A stretch of DNA of 14,764 nucleotides, from NCBI GenBank assembly GCA_001784735.1, contig MFSB01000018.1, forward strand, positions 1-14,764, given 5' to 3'. The stretch's first letter is position 1; every line of letters begins with the position of its first letter. This stretch comes from Candidatus Moranbacteria bacterium RIFCSPLOWO2_12_FULL_48_12 (GTDB lineage Bacteria > Patescibacteriota > Minisyncoccia > Moranbacterales > UBA1568). Under the pieces are notes generated by a model. The model did no database searches, was not told the DNA's origin, and saw nothing but the letters and a program-made list of their open reading frames with translations. Positions 5,017-11,472 of this stretch are shown here, piece after piece. The translations under genes and the position numbers were made by a program.

Positions 5017-6860
5017 TGGAAATCAGAAACATCGCTATCATTGCTCATGTCGACCACGGCAAAACGACTTTGACCGATGCTTTGATGCGCCAGACGGGGA
5101 TGGTGACGGATGCGAGCGTGTCGATGGATTCCAACGCGCTGGAGCAGGAGCGGGGGATCACGATCTATGCCAAAAATGCCGCCATTTTCTACCCGCCTAG
5201 ACTCGGCGAGGCTGGCCCTCCTACGTCAGAGACTTCGGAAGGGCGAAGGAAAACTACGAAAATCAATATCGTCGATACGCCGGGTCATGCTGATTTCGGC
5301 TCCGAAGTGGAGCGGGTATTGCGTTCGATCGACAGCGTCGTGCTGGTGGTGGATGCCCAGGAAGGGCCGATGCCGCAGACGCGCTTCGTGCTGAAGAAAT
5401 CCCTCGAACTGGGTCTCCGGCCGATTGTTGTCTTGAACAAGATCGATAAGCCGGCCGCCCGTCCGGAAGAGGTGAAAGAAATGGTATATGAATTATTCCT
5501 TGATCTGGGCGCCAGCGATGAGCAGCTCGATTTCAAAGTAGTCTACACTATCGCTCGGGAAGGTATCGCCAAGCTGACGCTTGCGGAGGAGGGAGTGAAT
5601 CTGTTCCCGCTTTTGGATACGATCTTGGCCGAAGTGCCGGCCGCCAAAACCGACACGGAGAGCCCGCTCCGTGTTCAGCCGTTCAATCTGGGCTACGATA
5701 ATTTTGTTGGGCGCCTCGCTGTCGCCCGCGTGTACGAAGGGAAATTGAAAGTGAATGATGCCATACTTATGAGAAACAAGGAAGGCAAGAATGAGGCGGG
5801 GCGCGTCGTGAAGCTTTTTACTTTCCGCGGATTGGAACGGGTGGAGACGAATGAGGTGGAGGCGGGCGACATCGTGATGATCGCCGGGCTGGCGAATGTC
5901 GAGATCGGCGACACCATCTGTTTTTCTTCCGAACAGGAGCTGCTGCCGGCGATTGCCATCGACGAACCGACGATTTCTCTCAACTTTGTCGTGAATGATT
6001 CTCCTTTCGCCGGGAGGGAGGGGAAATATGTCACCAACAAACAGCTTCGGGAGCGGCTGAAGAAAGAGTTGGAAATCAACGTCGGTCTCCGCATCGATTT
6101 TTCCGATGATCATTATAAGGTATATGGACGCGGTGAACTGCACGTGGCGATTTTGCTTGAAAATATGCGCCGGGAAGGCTACGAGGTGCAGGTGTCCCAG
6201 CCCCAAGTCATCATCAAGGAGGTAGGGGGTGTAAAATCGGAGCCGTTCGAGGAAGTGACGGTGGAATGTCCACTGGAAGTCTCCGGTACGGTGATCGAAA
6301 AAATGGGCAAGCGCAAGGGGATTATGATGGAGATGAAAGAGGGGAGCGGCGGGTATACGCGCCTCATTTTCGAGGTGCCGACGCGCGGCCTTTTGGGCTA
6401 TCGCGGGGAGTTTATGATAGACACGCGCGGCGAGGGAACCCTCTACACCCGTGTTTTAGACTTCCGACCATTCGTGGGTGTCATCAAGAAACGCGATGAG
6501 GGATCGATGGTATCGATGGCGACCGGTAAGGCGCTGGCTTTCTCCCTCAATAACCTCCAAGCGCGGGGCACGCTCTATATCGGTCCCTCTACGGAAGTGT
6601 ACGAAGGAATGGTGGTTGGCAACGTGACCAAGGGCACCGATATGGCTGTCAACCCGATCAAGGGCAAGGCGATGAGCAATATGCGCTCTTCCGGCGCCGA
6701 TGAAGCCATCAAGCTCACGCCGCCCATCGAAGTATCCATCGAGCGCGGTCTGGAAATCATGCTCGGGGATGAATATTTGGAAATCACGCCGCACAATGTG
6801 CGCTTGCGCAAGCAGTTTCTGACGGAGACGGAAAGAACGCGGGCCGGAAGAAAAAAGTAA
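5016..6860 (+). CDS. typA: TypA/BipA ribosome-associated GTPase
   Basis: This 614-residue translational GTPase binds 70S/30S ribosomes and aids assembly and stress adaptation. G1 is AHVDHGKTT (10-18), switch I ERGITI (45-50), G3 DTPGHADF (87-94) and G4 NKID (141-144). EF-G-like domains II and III follow. The TypA-specific C-terminal part has RGLLGYRGEFMIDTRGEG, YEGMVVGN, NMRSSGADEAIKLTPP and DEYLEITPHNVRLRK. Length matches the family (~600-615) only because of a ~20-residue insert at about 60-81, between switch I and G3. The insert is rich in Gly, Pro, Ser and Arg and is encoded by a palindromic segment. The start at 5016 (MEIRNIAIIAHVDHGK) is chosen from the family N-terminus. A longer frame from 4980 adds residues from an inverted repeat. 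No Shine-Dalgarno is seen for either. A terminator follows at 6870. Confidence 0.96.
   Translation: MEIRNIAIIAHVDHGKTTLTDALMRQTGMVTDASVSMDSNALEQERGITIYAKNAAIFYPPRLGEAGPPTSETSEGRRKTTKINIVDTPGHADFGSEVERVLRSIDSVVLVVDAQEGPMPQTRFVLKKSLELGLRPIVVLNKIDKPAARPEEVKEMVYELFLDLGASDEQLDFKVVYTIAREGIAKLTLAEEGVNLFPLLDTILAEVPAAKTDTESPLRVQPFNLGYDNFVGRLAVARVYEGKLKVNDAILMRNKEGKNEAGRVVKLFTFRGLERVETNEVEAGDIVMIAGLANVEIGDTICFSSEQELLPAIAIDEPTISLNFVVNDSPFAGREGKYVTNKQLRERLKKELEINVGLRIDFSDDHYKVYGRGELHVAILLENMRREGYEVQVSQPQVIIKEVGGVKSEPFEEVTVECPLEVSGTVIEKMGKRKGIMMEMKEGSGGYTRLIFEVPTRGLLGYRGEFMIDTRGEGTLYTRVLDFRPFVGVIKKRDEGSMVSMATGKALAFSLNNLQARGTLYIGPSTEVYEGMVVGNVTKGTDMAVNPIKGKAMSNMRSSGADEAIKLTPPIEVSIERGLEIMLGDEYLEITPHNVRLRKQFLTETERTRAGRKK
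5193..5258 (+). repeat. Palindromic insertion inside the typA coding sequence
   Basis: This codes for residues about 60-81 of TypA, which have no counterpart in the usual short beta-strand link before DTPGHADF. GCCCTCCTACGTC (5215-5227) pairs imperfectly with GACTTCGGAAGGGC (5231-5244) across a 3-nt loop, and CTCG-G-CGAG forms a small hairpin at 5202-5210. The segment stays in frame without stops, like protein-coding palindromic elements known in Rickettsia. Exact borders are approximate. Confidence 0.6.
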
Positions 6861-6869
6861 TCTGGACTA

Positions 6870-6899
6870 AAAAATCACTCTATCAGTAGAGTGATTTTT
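6870..6899 (+). terminator. Strong intrinsic terminator of typA
   Basis: A 12-bp perfect stem, AAAAATCACTCT (6870-6881) with AGAGTGATTTTT (6888-6899), has a 6-nt loop and continues into more T (GTTTTG). It starts 9 nt after the typA stop codon and separates it from the pilin locus. Confidence 0.9.
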
Positions 6900-6905
6900 G
6901 TTTTG

Positions 6906-6914
6906 TGGTATAAT
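6906..6914 (+). promoter_or_regulatory. Extended -10 promoter of the pilin locus
   Basis: TGGTATAAT gives a perfect TATAAT (6909-6914) with the TGn extension. No -35 match lies at 16-18 nt, which extended -10 promoters tolerate. It follows directly on the typA terminator. Confidence 0.6.
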
Positions 6915-6927
6915 GAGAATGAATCAA

Positions 6928-6968
6928 AGGAGGGGGTCTTTGAAAAAAACAAAACCATTCTTATTTTA
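6928..6968 (+). promoter_or_regulatory. Orphan Shine-Dalgarno, TTG codon and A7 tract ahead of the pilin-transglycosylase gene
   Basis: AGGAGG (6928-6933) is ideally placed for a TTG at 6940, but that frame runs into a run of seven A (6943-6949) and then leaves the frame of the real protein, ending at 7086. With six A instead, TTG would read straight into the frame of the gene, giving MKKQNHSYFMISRSAHLF. As written, translation must start at ATG 6968, which lacks a Shine-Dalgarno. Confidence 0.5.
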
Positions 6969-8158
6969 TGATTTCTCGCTCTGCGCATCTTTTCTTTCTG
7001 GGACTTTTTCTTTTTTCTTTCGTGCTGACAGCCTTGCCGTTACCCGTTACTGCCGCTGGGGTTATTCCTTGCGGACGTTCAGTTGACGATTCCTCTACTC
7101 CAACGGTCAATGAAACGGATCGCTGCACCATCTGCCATATTATTGTTGGCGGCCAATGGATTATTAAGTGGGGCCTTCAAGTGATGACGTACGCGGCTAT
7201 CGCGGTGATTGTCGCCATGGCCATCTTTTACATCGTCTCCACCGGCAACGAGGGGATGATGACGATCGCCAAGGGCGGCATCACGGCCTCTCTCGTCGGT
7301 TTCGCGATTATGCTGGGAGCCTGGCTTATCATCAATACGGTGCTGAATATCATGGTGGTCAACGACACCGACTCAGAGAACCCACTGTTCGGATTGCGCA
7401 GAAATGGCACATTCAGTTTTACCTGCGATACGTCTTCTTTGGCCGGTTCGGCACAGAGTACAGGAGCTGCTCCGAGTACGGGCGGGAGGAGCGTAACTAG
7501 TGGAGGGGCTGCACCGACTGAAAGCGCTGCACCTGGAGGAAGTCCGGCGCCTGGCGGAGCGGTGTGTACTGATCCGGGAGCTTTCAAAGCCAGCCTAACT
7601 TCCGGAGGAAAAGTATGCGATGGCATTCCTTGTGGGAAATCAAAGTGCTCTTTCAATTCTCAGGTGGAAAGCGCAATCCTAGAAAACAGCGGCGCGTTTG
7701 ATTCGCGTTTTATCAAAGCTCTCATTTGTCAGGAGTCGAACGGAAATGCTACCGCTACCAATCCGGTCGGGTCTTCTCCCAGCTGCGGCCTGATGCAGGT
7801 GAACGTGAATGAAGTGTCCGGCAATACGAGCTGTAGAGGACCAGTCAAAAATCTTTTTGATCCGGCAACCAATATCCAAGAAGGAGTGAGAGTATTTCAG
7901 AGAAAAATAGGGCAAGTCAATCCTGCGAGTTTTGGTAATCTTATGACGCAGGAACAGATGGCTTTGGCGGCTTACAATTGTTGCGATAACGGGGACAATC
8001 CCAACGCTCAGAGCGTGAGTTGTTCTCCTAATCCTCCTGACAGTTGGCCGAATGTTACCAAATGGGCTTGCCCGATCGCTCCTGGATCCGGAGCGTCCAA
8101 TATGTGTACGGTAAAAAGTTATGCCTGCAGTATCACCGCGTGTATTTCTCAGTATTAA
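6968..8158 (+). CDS. VirB2-like pilin domain fused to a lytic transglycosylase
   Basis: The protein has 396 residues. A signal peptide covers residues 1-30 (hydrophobic 8-27, VTAA cleavage region). A short segment with a CTIC pair (53-56) precedes the pilin domain. TM1 (about 68-90) and TM2 (about 104-130) surround the loop YIVSTGNEGMMTIAKGG, matching the other pilins of this locus. A Gly/Ala/Pro/Ser linker spans about 158-198. The C-terminal domain (230-345) is a goose-lysozyme/Slt70-type (SLT) lytic transglycosylase. ICQESNGN holds the catalytic Glu256, GLMQVN is at 274-279 and AAYN at 334-337. It carries many cysteines, probably disulfides outside the cell. The tail after 345 is Cys-rich. 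The likely task is to open peptidoglycan where the appendage passes, while tethered through the pilin helices. The start is uncertain: ATG 6968 has no Shine-Dalgarno, and a strong one at 6928 serves an out-of-frame TTG. Confidence 0.85.
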   Translation: MISRSAHLFFLGLFLFSFVLTALPLPVTAAGVIPCGRSVDDSSTPTVNETDRCTICHIIVGGQWIIKWGLQVMTYAAIAVIVAMAIFYIVSTGNEGMMTIAKGGITASLVGFAIMLGAWLIINTVLNIMVVNDTDSENPLFGLRRNGTFSFTCDTSSLAGSAQSTGAAPSTGGRSVTSGGAAPTESAAPGGSPAPGGAVCTDPGAFKASLTSGGKVCDGIPCGKSKCSFNSQVESAILENSGAFDSRFIKALICQESNGNATATNPVGSSPSCGLMQVNVNEVSGNTSCRGPVKNLFDPATNIQEGVRVFQRKIGQVNPASFGNLMTQEQMALAAYNCCDNGDNPNAQSVSCSPNPPDSWPNVTKWACPIAPGSGASNMCTVKSYACSITACISQY

Positions 8159-8178
8159 TCCGCGTTGAATTTTCTCCT

Positions 8179-8463
8179 ATGTTTTCTTTCTCTCCTATTT
8201 CTAGCGTGTACGCCGCCGGTGTAATTACCAACGCGCCGAGTCTCTCGCACAGTCTCTCCAATATCTTGCAATTTTTATTGTCAATCGCCGGGATTCTTGG
8301 TATAATCGGGTTGGTAGTTTCTGGGATATTGTATTTTTTTGCGGCAGGAAACGAAGAGCGCATCGCGCTCGCCAAGCGCGGAGCGCTTGCATCAGTCACC
8401 GGCATTATCATCGCGCTCGGAGCGCTGGTATTGGTAAGCCAGCTGGCAACATTTTTTTCATGA
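8179..8463 (+). CDS. VirB2/TrbC-like pilin, short
   Basis: From ATG 8179 this encodes 94 residues. A short SPISSVYAAG segment is followed by TM1 (NILQFLLSIAGILGIIGLVVSGILYFF), loop AAGNEERIALAKRG and TM2 (ALASVTGIIIALGALVLVSQLATFF). It is close in sequence to the last domain of the 466-codon frame that ends at 11405. The ATG start gives almost no signal peptide. A GTG at 8140 in the same frame, overlapping the end of the previous gene (stop at 8158), would give MYFSVLIRVEFSPMFSFSPISSVYA, a better export signal, and translational coupling would explain the missing Shine-Dalgarno. It is likely a membrane-inserted subunit of the same appendage. The pilin call is by shared motif and topology; the start is uncertain. 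Confidence 0.75.
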   Translation: MFSFSPISSVYAAGVITNAPSLSHSLSNILQFLLSIAGILGIIGLVVSGILYFFAAGNEERIALAKRGALASVTGIIIALGALVLVSQLATFFS

Positions 8464-8502
8464 GGAAGAAAAATAAAAAAGAGAAATAAAAAATAAAAAA
8501 GC

Positions 8503-8531
8503 GTTCATCGATGATTTTTCGTCAGATGAAC
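8503..8531 (+). promoter_or_regulatory. Hairpin in the leader of the best-initiated pilin gene
   Basis: GTTCATC (8503-8509) pairs with GATGAAC (8525-8531), with a further TGA/TCA inside. It follows 40 nt of A-rich sequence (8463-8502) and ends 6 nt before the Shine-Dalgarno at 8538. It may protect the 3' end of the upstream message or shape access to the ribosome site. Confidence 0.4.
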
Positions 8532-8553
8532 ACACTGAAAGGAGGTGAGAAGT

Positions 8554-8922
8554 ATGAAACAAATTAGACAAGCTCTGTATGCCGCTTTTTCGGTGGCTCT
8601 CGCGGCGGCTCCGGCAGTAGCGGGCGCCCAATGGGGGGTAGGCAAAGGAAATGCCGGCGCTTCAGGGCTTCCATCAGATTCTATTTACGGTATTATCGGC
8701 CGTTTTATGAACTGGCTGCTGGCTATTCTCGGCTTTATCGGCGTTATCGGTTTCGTGATCGCCGGCATCCTCTATCTCACCTCGGCTGGCAATGAGGATC
8801 AGATTGAGACGGCCAAGAAAGCGATGCTTTGGTCCATCGTCGGGGTCATCGTCGCTCTCATCGGTTTTGTCATCATCAAGGCCGTAGAGGGATTGCTCTC
8901 TTCTGGACAAACTCAATTCTAG
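8554..8922 (+). CDS. VirB2/TrbC-like pilin, probable major subunit
   Basis: The protein has 122 residues. The ATG at 8554 is chosen because AAAGGAGGTGA (8538-8548) is at ideal distance; an upstream GTG at 8545 lies inside that site. The signal peptide MKQIRQALYAAFSVALAAAPAVAGA has a clear AxA end at residue 25. The mature chain is about 97 residues: a Gly-rich start, TM1 (about 46-76), loop YLTSAGNEDQIETAKKA and TM2 (about 91-112), ending in a short polar tail. This is the plain form of the domain that the neighbouring proteins carry as fusions. A small size, a clean signal peptide and by far the best ribosome site of the pilin genes point to the most abundant subunit; that last step is inference. 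A terminator follows at 8970. VirB2/TrbC pilins form T4SS and conjugative filaments. Confidence 0.85.
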   Translation: MKQIRQALYAAFSVALAAAPAVAGAQWGVGKGNAGASGLPSDSIYGIIGRFMNWLLAILGFIGVIGFVIAGILYLTSAGNEDQIETAKKAMLWSIVGVIVALIGFVIIKAVEGLLSSGQTQF

Positions 8923-8969
8923 TTTCTCTAGGATGTGTTGAAACAATCCTGTTCATTTTGGTAGGTACG

Positions 8970-9004
8970 CCCCGTTTCTTGCGAGAGACGGGGATTGTTT
9001 TTTT
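8970..9004 (+). terminator. Intrinsic terminator after the major pilin
   Basis: CCCCGTTTCT (8970-8979), loop TGCG, AGAGACGGGG (8984-8993): ten pairs with one G-U, followed by ATTGTTTTTTT. It would partly separate the first three pilin genes from the last two. Confidence 0.85.
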
Positions 9005-9023
9005 ATCTCAAAAAGGGTATTAT
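8995..9023 (+). promoter_or_regulatory. Promoter embedded in the terminator tail, for the Cys-rich pilin gene
   Basis: TTGTTT (8995-9000), 17-nt spacer, TATTAT (9018-9023). The T-tract of the terminator supplies the -35 box. The start codon at 9057 is about 27 nt beyond the expected start site. Confidence 0.45.
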
Positions 9024-9056
9024 TGGAGTAGAAGAATGCCCAACTAAAACAAAAAT

Positions 9057-9947
9057 ATGAAGCGGCTGTTTTTTGTAAGTATTTTCTCTTTTGGAATGTT
9101 ATTTTTCGTCCAGCCTCAGATAGTATCGGCGAGCGCCTGTACGGATAATAGGGGGAGCTGTGTATATAATGCCGCTGGCTGTCCTTCCGGAACAAGCCAG
9201 AATAATAACTATGCCTGTGACGCTGGATTTGAAGGTCTCTGCTGTGTACCAACCACAGGCGATAGTTCAGACTCTGACTCAAGCAGTGGTGGCGTAGATA
9301 CTCCTTGTGTGGGAGATAATAAAGTGGGATTTTCCGGTACTTGCCAGACATTTGAAGCGTGTGGCGGTAATCCAGCAAATTTTGATTCTTCAGAGGAGGA
9401 CTGTTCTCCTGGGTTTCTTTGTTGCAACGGTGCTACGGGCGCTCCAGCGGGAGCAACTCCGCAGAGCGTTTGCGTCGGTAAAAGCCAGAACGATCCTTGT
9501 ATCGGGCCGACTTTCAACGAACCAGGCACCTGTAGAGCCGTGCCAACCGCAAGCTCTCCGCTCAGTTGTGTCGTGAATACAGGAGTACCAAGTACTGGAG
9601 GAGGGCCAAGCACCGGCAGTCGCGGCGGGGCGATTATTACCTGCAATGGTATTATAAAGGCGGGAGTATGCTTTCCTGTCGGTACCGGTCTTTCTGATAC
9701 TCCTGTATGGCTTCTTCTCATGCGCCTTATGTGGTGGCTCTTGGCTGTTTTCGGGATGATCGCCATCATCGCCTTCGTCATTTCCGGTATCCAGTATCTC
9801 ATTTCGGCCGGCAATGAAGCTATGATAGAGACCGCCAAGCGCAATATGATGTACTCCATGCTCGGCGTCCTCGTAGGCCTCTCTGGCTGGGTTATCATTC
9901 GGGCTATCGATGCCGCTCTCAACGGTTGGAGCTTCTGGTATTTCTGA
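9057..9947 (+). CDS. Cys-rich surface protein with C-terminal VirB2-like pilin domain
   Basis: The protein has 296 residues. The signal peptide MKRLFFVSIFSFGMLFFVQPQIVSASA ends near residue 27. Two Cys-rich modules follow (28-63 and 84-123). Each has a C...GxC start, middle cysteines, and an LCC end preceded by a C at about seven residues, a spacing that recalls small disulfide-knot or clip-like folds. A third, looser group of cysteines lies at 139-171. A Gly/Ser/Thr/Pro linker (174-192) leads to a short C...C segment and the pilin domain. TM1 (about 217-247), loop YLISAGNEAMIETAKRN and TM2 (about 264-285) end in WSFWYF. The Cys modules would face outside and could bind a surface ligand or brace the filament tip. 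There is no Shine-Dalgarno; transcription may come from the promoter at 8995-9023. Binding function is unproven. Confidence 0.75.
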   Translation: MKRLFFVSIFSFGMLFFVQPQIVSASACTDNRGSCVYNAAGCPSGTSQNNNYACDAGFEGLCCVPTTGDSSDSDSSSGGVDTPCVGDNKVGFSGTCQTFEACGGNPANFDSSEEDCSPGFLCCNGATGAPAGATPQSVCVGKSQNDPCIGPTFNEPGTCRAVPTASSPLSCVVNTGVPSTGGGPSTGSRGGAIITCNGIIKAGVCFPVGTGLSDTPVWLLLMRLMWWLLAVFGMIAIIAFVISGIQYLISAGNEAMIETAKRNMMYSMLGVLVGLSGWVIIRAIDAALNGWSFWYF

Positions 9948-10091
9948 TGTTTCTAAAAATAATTTTTTGTTTCTGCTCGGGGGAACAACTTTGAAAATAA
10001 AATTATGGTTATTGTGAATATCATAAAAATATCCAAAAGTTTAGAAAAGTTGGTAAATTTTTCAAAATTATTCAAAGTAGTACCACCGGGT

Positions 10092-11405
10092 ATGGCGTTT
10101 TCTAAAAAAAGCATCTTTTTGGGAACGAATATTTTTATAGTTGCTCTTGTTATCGGGTTTTCTTTCTTTTCATTTACCCTTGTGGCGAAAGCTGCTACTT
10201 GTGCCGATACTGCCAATGATGCAGGACTTTCTTTTTTGTGTAAGGCTCTATCTAATTGTGTCAGACCGGAAAGTCCTGAGCCAAACGCTACCGGGTGCGG
10301 AGCAGGAACTGTATGTTGTCTAGGTTCTAGTCGTACCCCTGTGCCCGAAATCGCAGCTTGTGGTAATAATGGTACCTGCGTATTGCCGAACACTTGTGGG
10401 GGACAAATATTGGCCGGTAATAACACTTGTCAAACGAATACTACTTCAGGAAAAACAGTTTGTTGTGTTGCGACTGCGGCAGTCAATTATACTTGTTCTG
10501 GACAGTGTGATGATGTGGCCTGTAGGACAACAGGGAAAGTTTCTGATACCGGAACTTGCCCTCCTGCCAAATTTTGTTGCCAGCCTGCGCTTGCTGCCCT
10601 CTGTGTCCCACAGGGGGGTGCCTGTCAAAGTTCCTGTGCAGGCACTCCTATATCAGCCACAGACTGCACCGGTACAAATAATATATGTTGTCCTCAGGGC
10701 AATACTTGTGTTCAGCAAGGCGGAACCGGATGTGCAGCCACGTGTCCTGGTGAAGCTGTATCGGCCAATGATTGTACGGGTGCGACGCCAAAATGCTGTG
10801 TCGGTGGTGGTACGCCGCCAGGAGGTCCTGGTACCGGTACGCCGCCAGGAGGTTCTGGTACCGGTACGCCGCCAGCATCTCAAAATATAATAAAATTTGA
10901 AAATCCACTTGCATTCGATACCGTGGAAGCGGTGCTGACCAGCATTCTCATGACACTACGAGGTATCATTGTTATCCTGGCCCTCGTCTTTCTGATTATC
11001 GGTGCCGTGCTCTATATCCTTTCGGCTGGCAATGAGGAGCGTATGAAGACTGCCAAGAATTGTATTCTCGCGGCTATGATCGGGCTGGCCATCGGTATTG
11101 CGGCTCCGTCTTTCCTTAAGGAAATCGGCAACGTGCTTGGTTGGAACGGTGTAGCTGTCGGGCCAGCGGCAAATGCCCTGACACTCTCACAAATCGCGCG
11201 CAATGTACTCAACTTCCTGCTCTCCATTGTAGGAATTTTAGGTATCATTATGCTGGTCATTGGCGGGATTATGTACCTGACTGCCGCCGGCAGTGAAGAC
11301 CGCGTCGAAACCGGCAAGAAAATCGTGATATATGCGATTATCGGCATCCTGGTGGCGCTCGCTTCTCTTGTCATCGTCAGCCAGATCGCCGCATTCTTCG
11401 TATAA
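10092..11405 (+). CDS. Cys-rich surface protein with two tandem VirB2-like pilin domains
   Basis: The protein has 437 residues from ATG 10092. This start is chosen because it gives a normal signal peptide (MAFSKKSIFLGTNIFIVALVIGFSFFSFTLVAKAA); an in-frame ATG at 10005 would add 29 Lys/Ile-rich residues. Five Cys modules each end in CC. Their final CC pairs fall at about 75-76, 124-125, 162-163, 199-200 and 235-236. A Gly/Thr/Pro linker made by a 27-bp tandem repeat follows (about 238-262). Then come two pilin domains. The first has TM helices around YILSAGNEERMKTAKNC, and the second around YLTAAGSEDRVETGKKI. There are four TM segments in all. It is the longest member of the locus and closes it, followed by a hairpin shared with the convergent gene. 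It is likely a tip or base component that presents the Cys modules outside. Function is inferred from context. Confidence 0.75.
   Translation: MAFSKKSIFLGTNIFIVALVIGFSFFSFTLVAKAATCADTANDAGLSFLCKALSNCVRPESPEPNATGCGAGTVCCLGSSRTPVPEIAACGNNGTCVLPNTCGGQILAGNNTCQTNTTSGKTVCCVATAAVNYTCSGQCDDVACRTTGKVSDTGTCPPAKFCCQPALAALCVPQGGACQSSCAGTPISATDCTGTNNICCPQGNTCVQQGGTGCAATCPGEAVSANDCTGATPKCCVGGGTPPGGPGTGTPPGGSGTGTPPASQNIIKFENPLAFDTVEAVLTSILMTLRGIIVILALVFLIIGAVLYILSAGNEERMKTAKNCILAAMIGLAIGIAAPSFLKEIGNVLGWNGVAVGPAANALTLSQIARNVLNFLLSIVGILGIIMLVIGGIMYLTAAGSEDRVETGKKIVIYAIIGILVALASLVIVSQIAAFFV
10809..10875 (+). repeat. 27-bp tandem repeat coding for the Gly/Pro linker
   Basis: The unit begins GGTACGCCGCCAGGAGG and is present as 10809-10835 and 10836-10862 with one base difference, plus 13 bases of a third copy (10863-10875). 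It encodes GTPPGGPGT-like nonapeptides. Being a multiple of three, copy-number change would alter linker length without breaking the frame. Confidence 0.85.
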
Positions 11406-11424
11406 AAAAATTTAGCAAAAAGAA

Positions 11425-11457
11425 AACGGACAGCATACGTGTTACGTGCTGTCCGTT
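11425..11457. terminator. Shared hairpin terminator between convergent genes
   Basis: AACGGACAGCA (11425-11435) pairs with TGCTGTCCGTT (11447-11457), with CGT/ACG inside the loop. On the minus strand it runs into TTCTTTTTGC, a good T-tract for the gene ending at 11473. On the plus strand the tail is GTTGTTG, weaker. Confidence 0.75.
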
Positions 11458-11472
11458 GTTGTTGCGTCCCTG

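Noticed and set aside
5493..6206. 237-residue minus-strand frame opposite typA
   Set aside because: Shadow of conserved TypA coding sequence.
6968..11405. A complete type IV secretion system
   Set aside because: Only pilin-like, transglycosylase and Cys-rich proteins are present; no VirB4, VirB6, VirB8-10 or VirD4 homologue is in the window.
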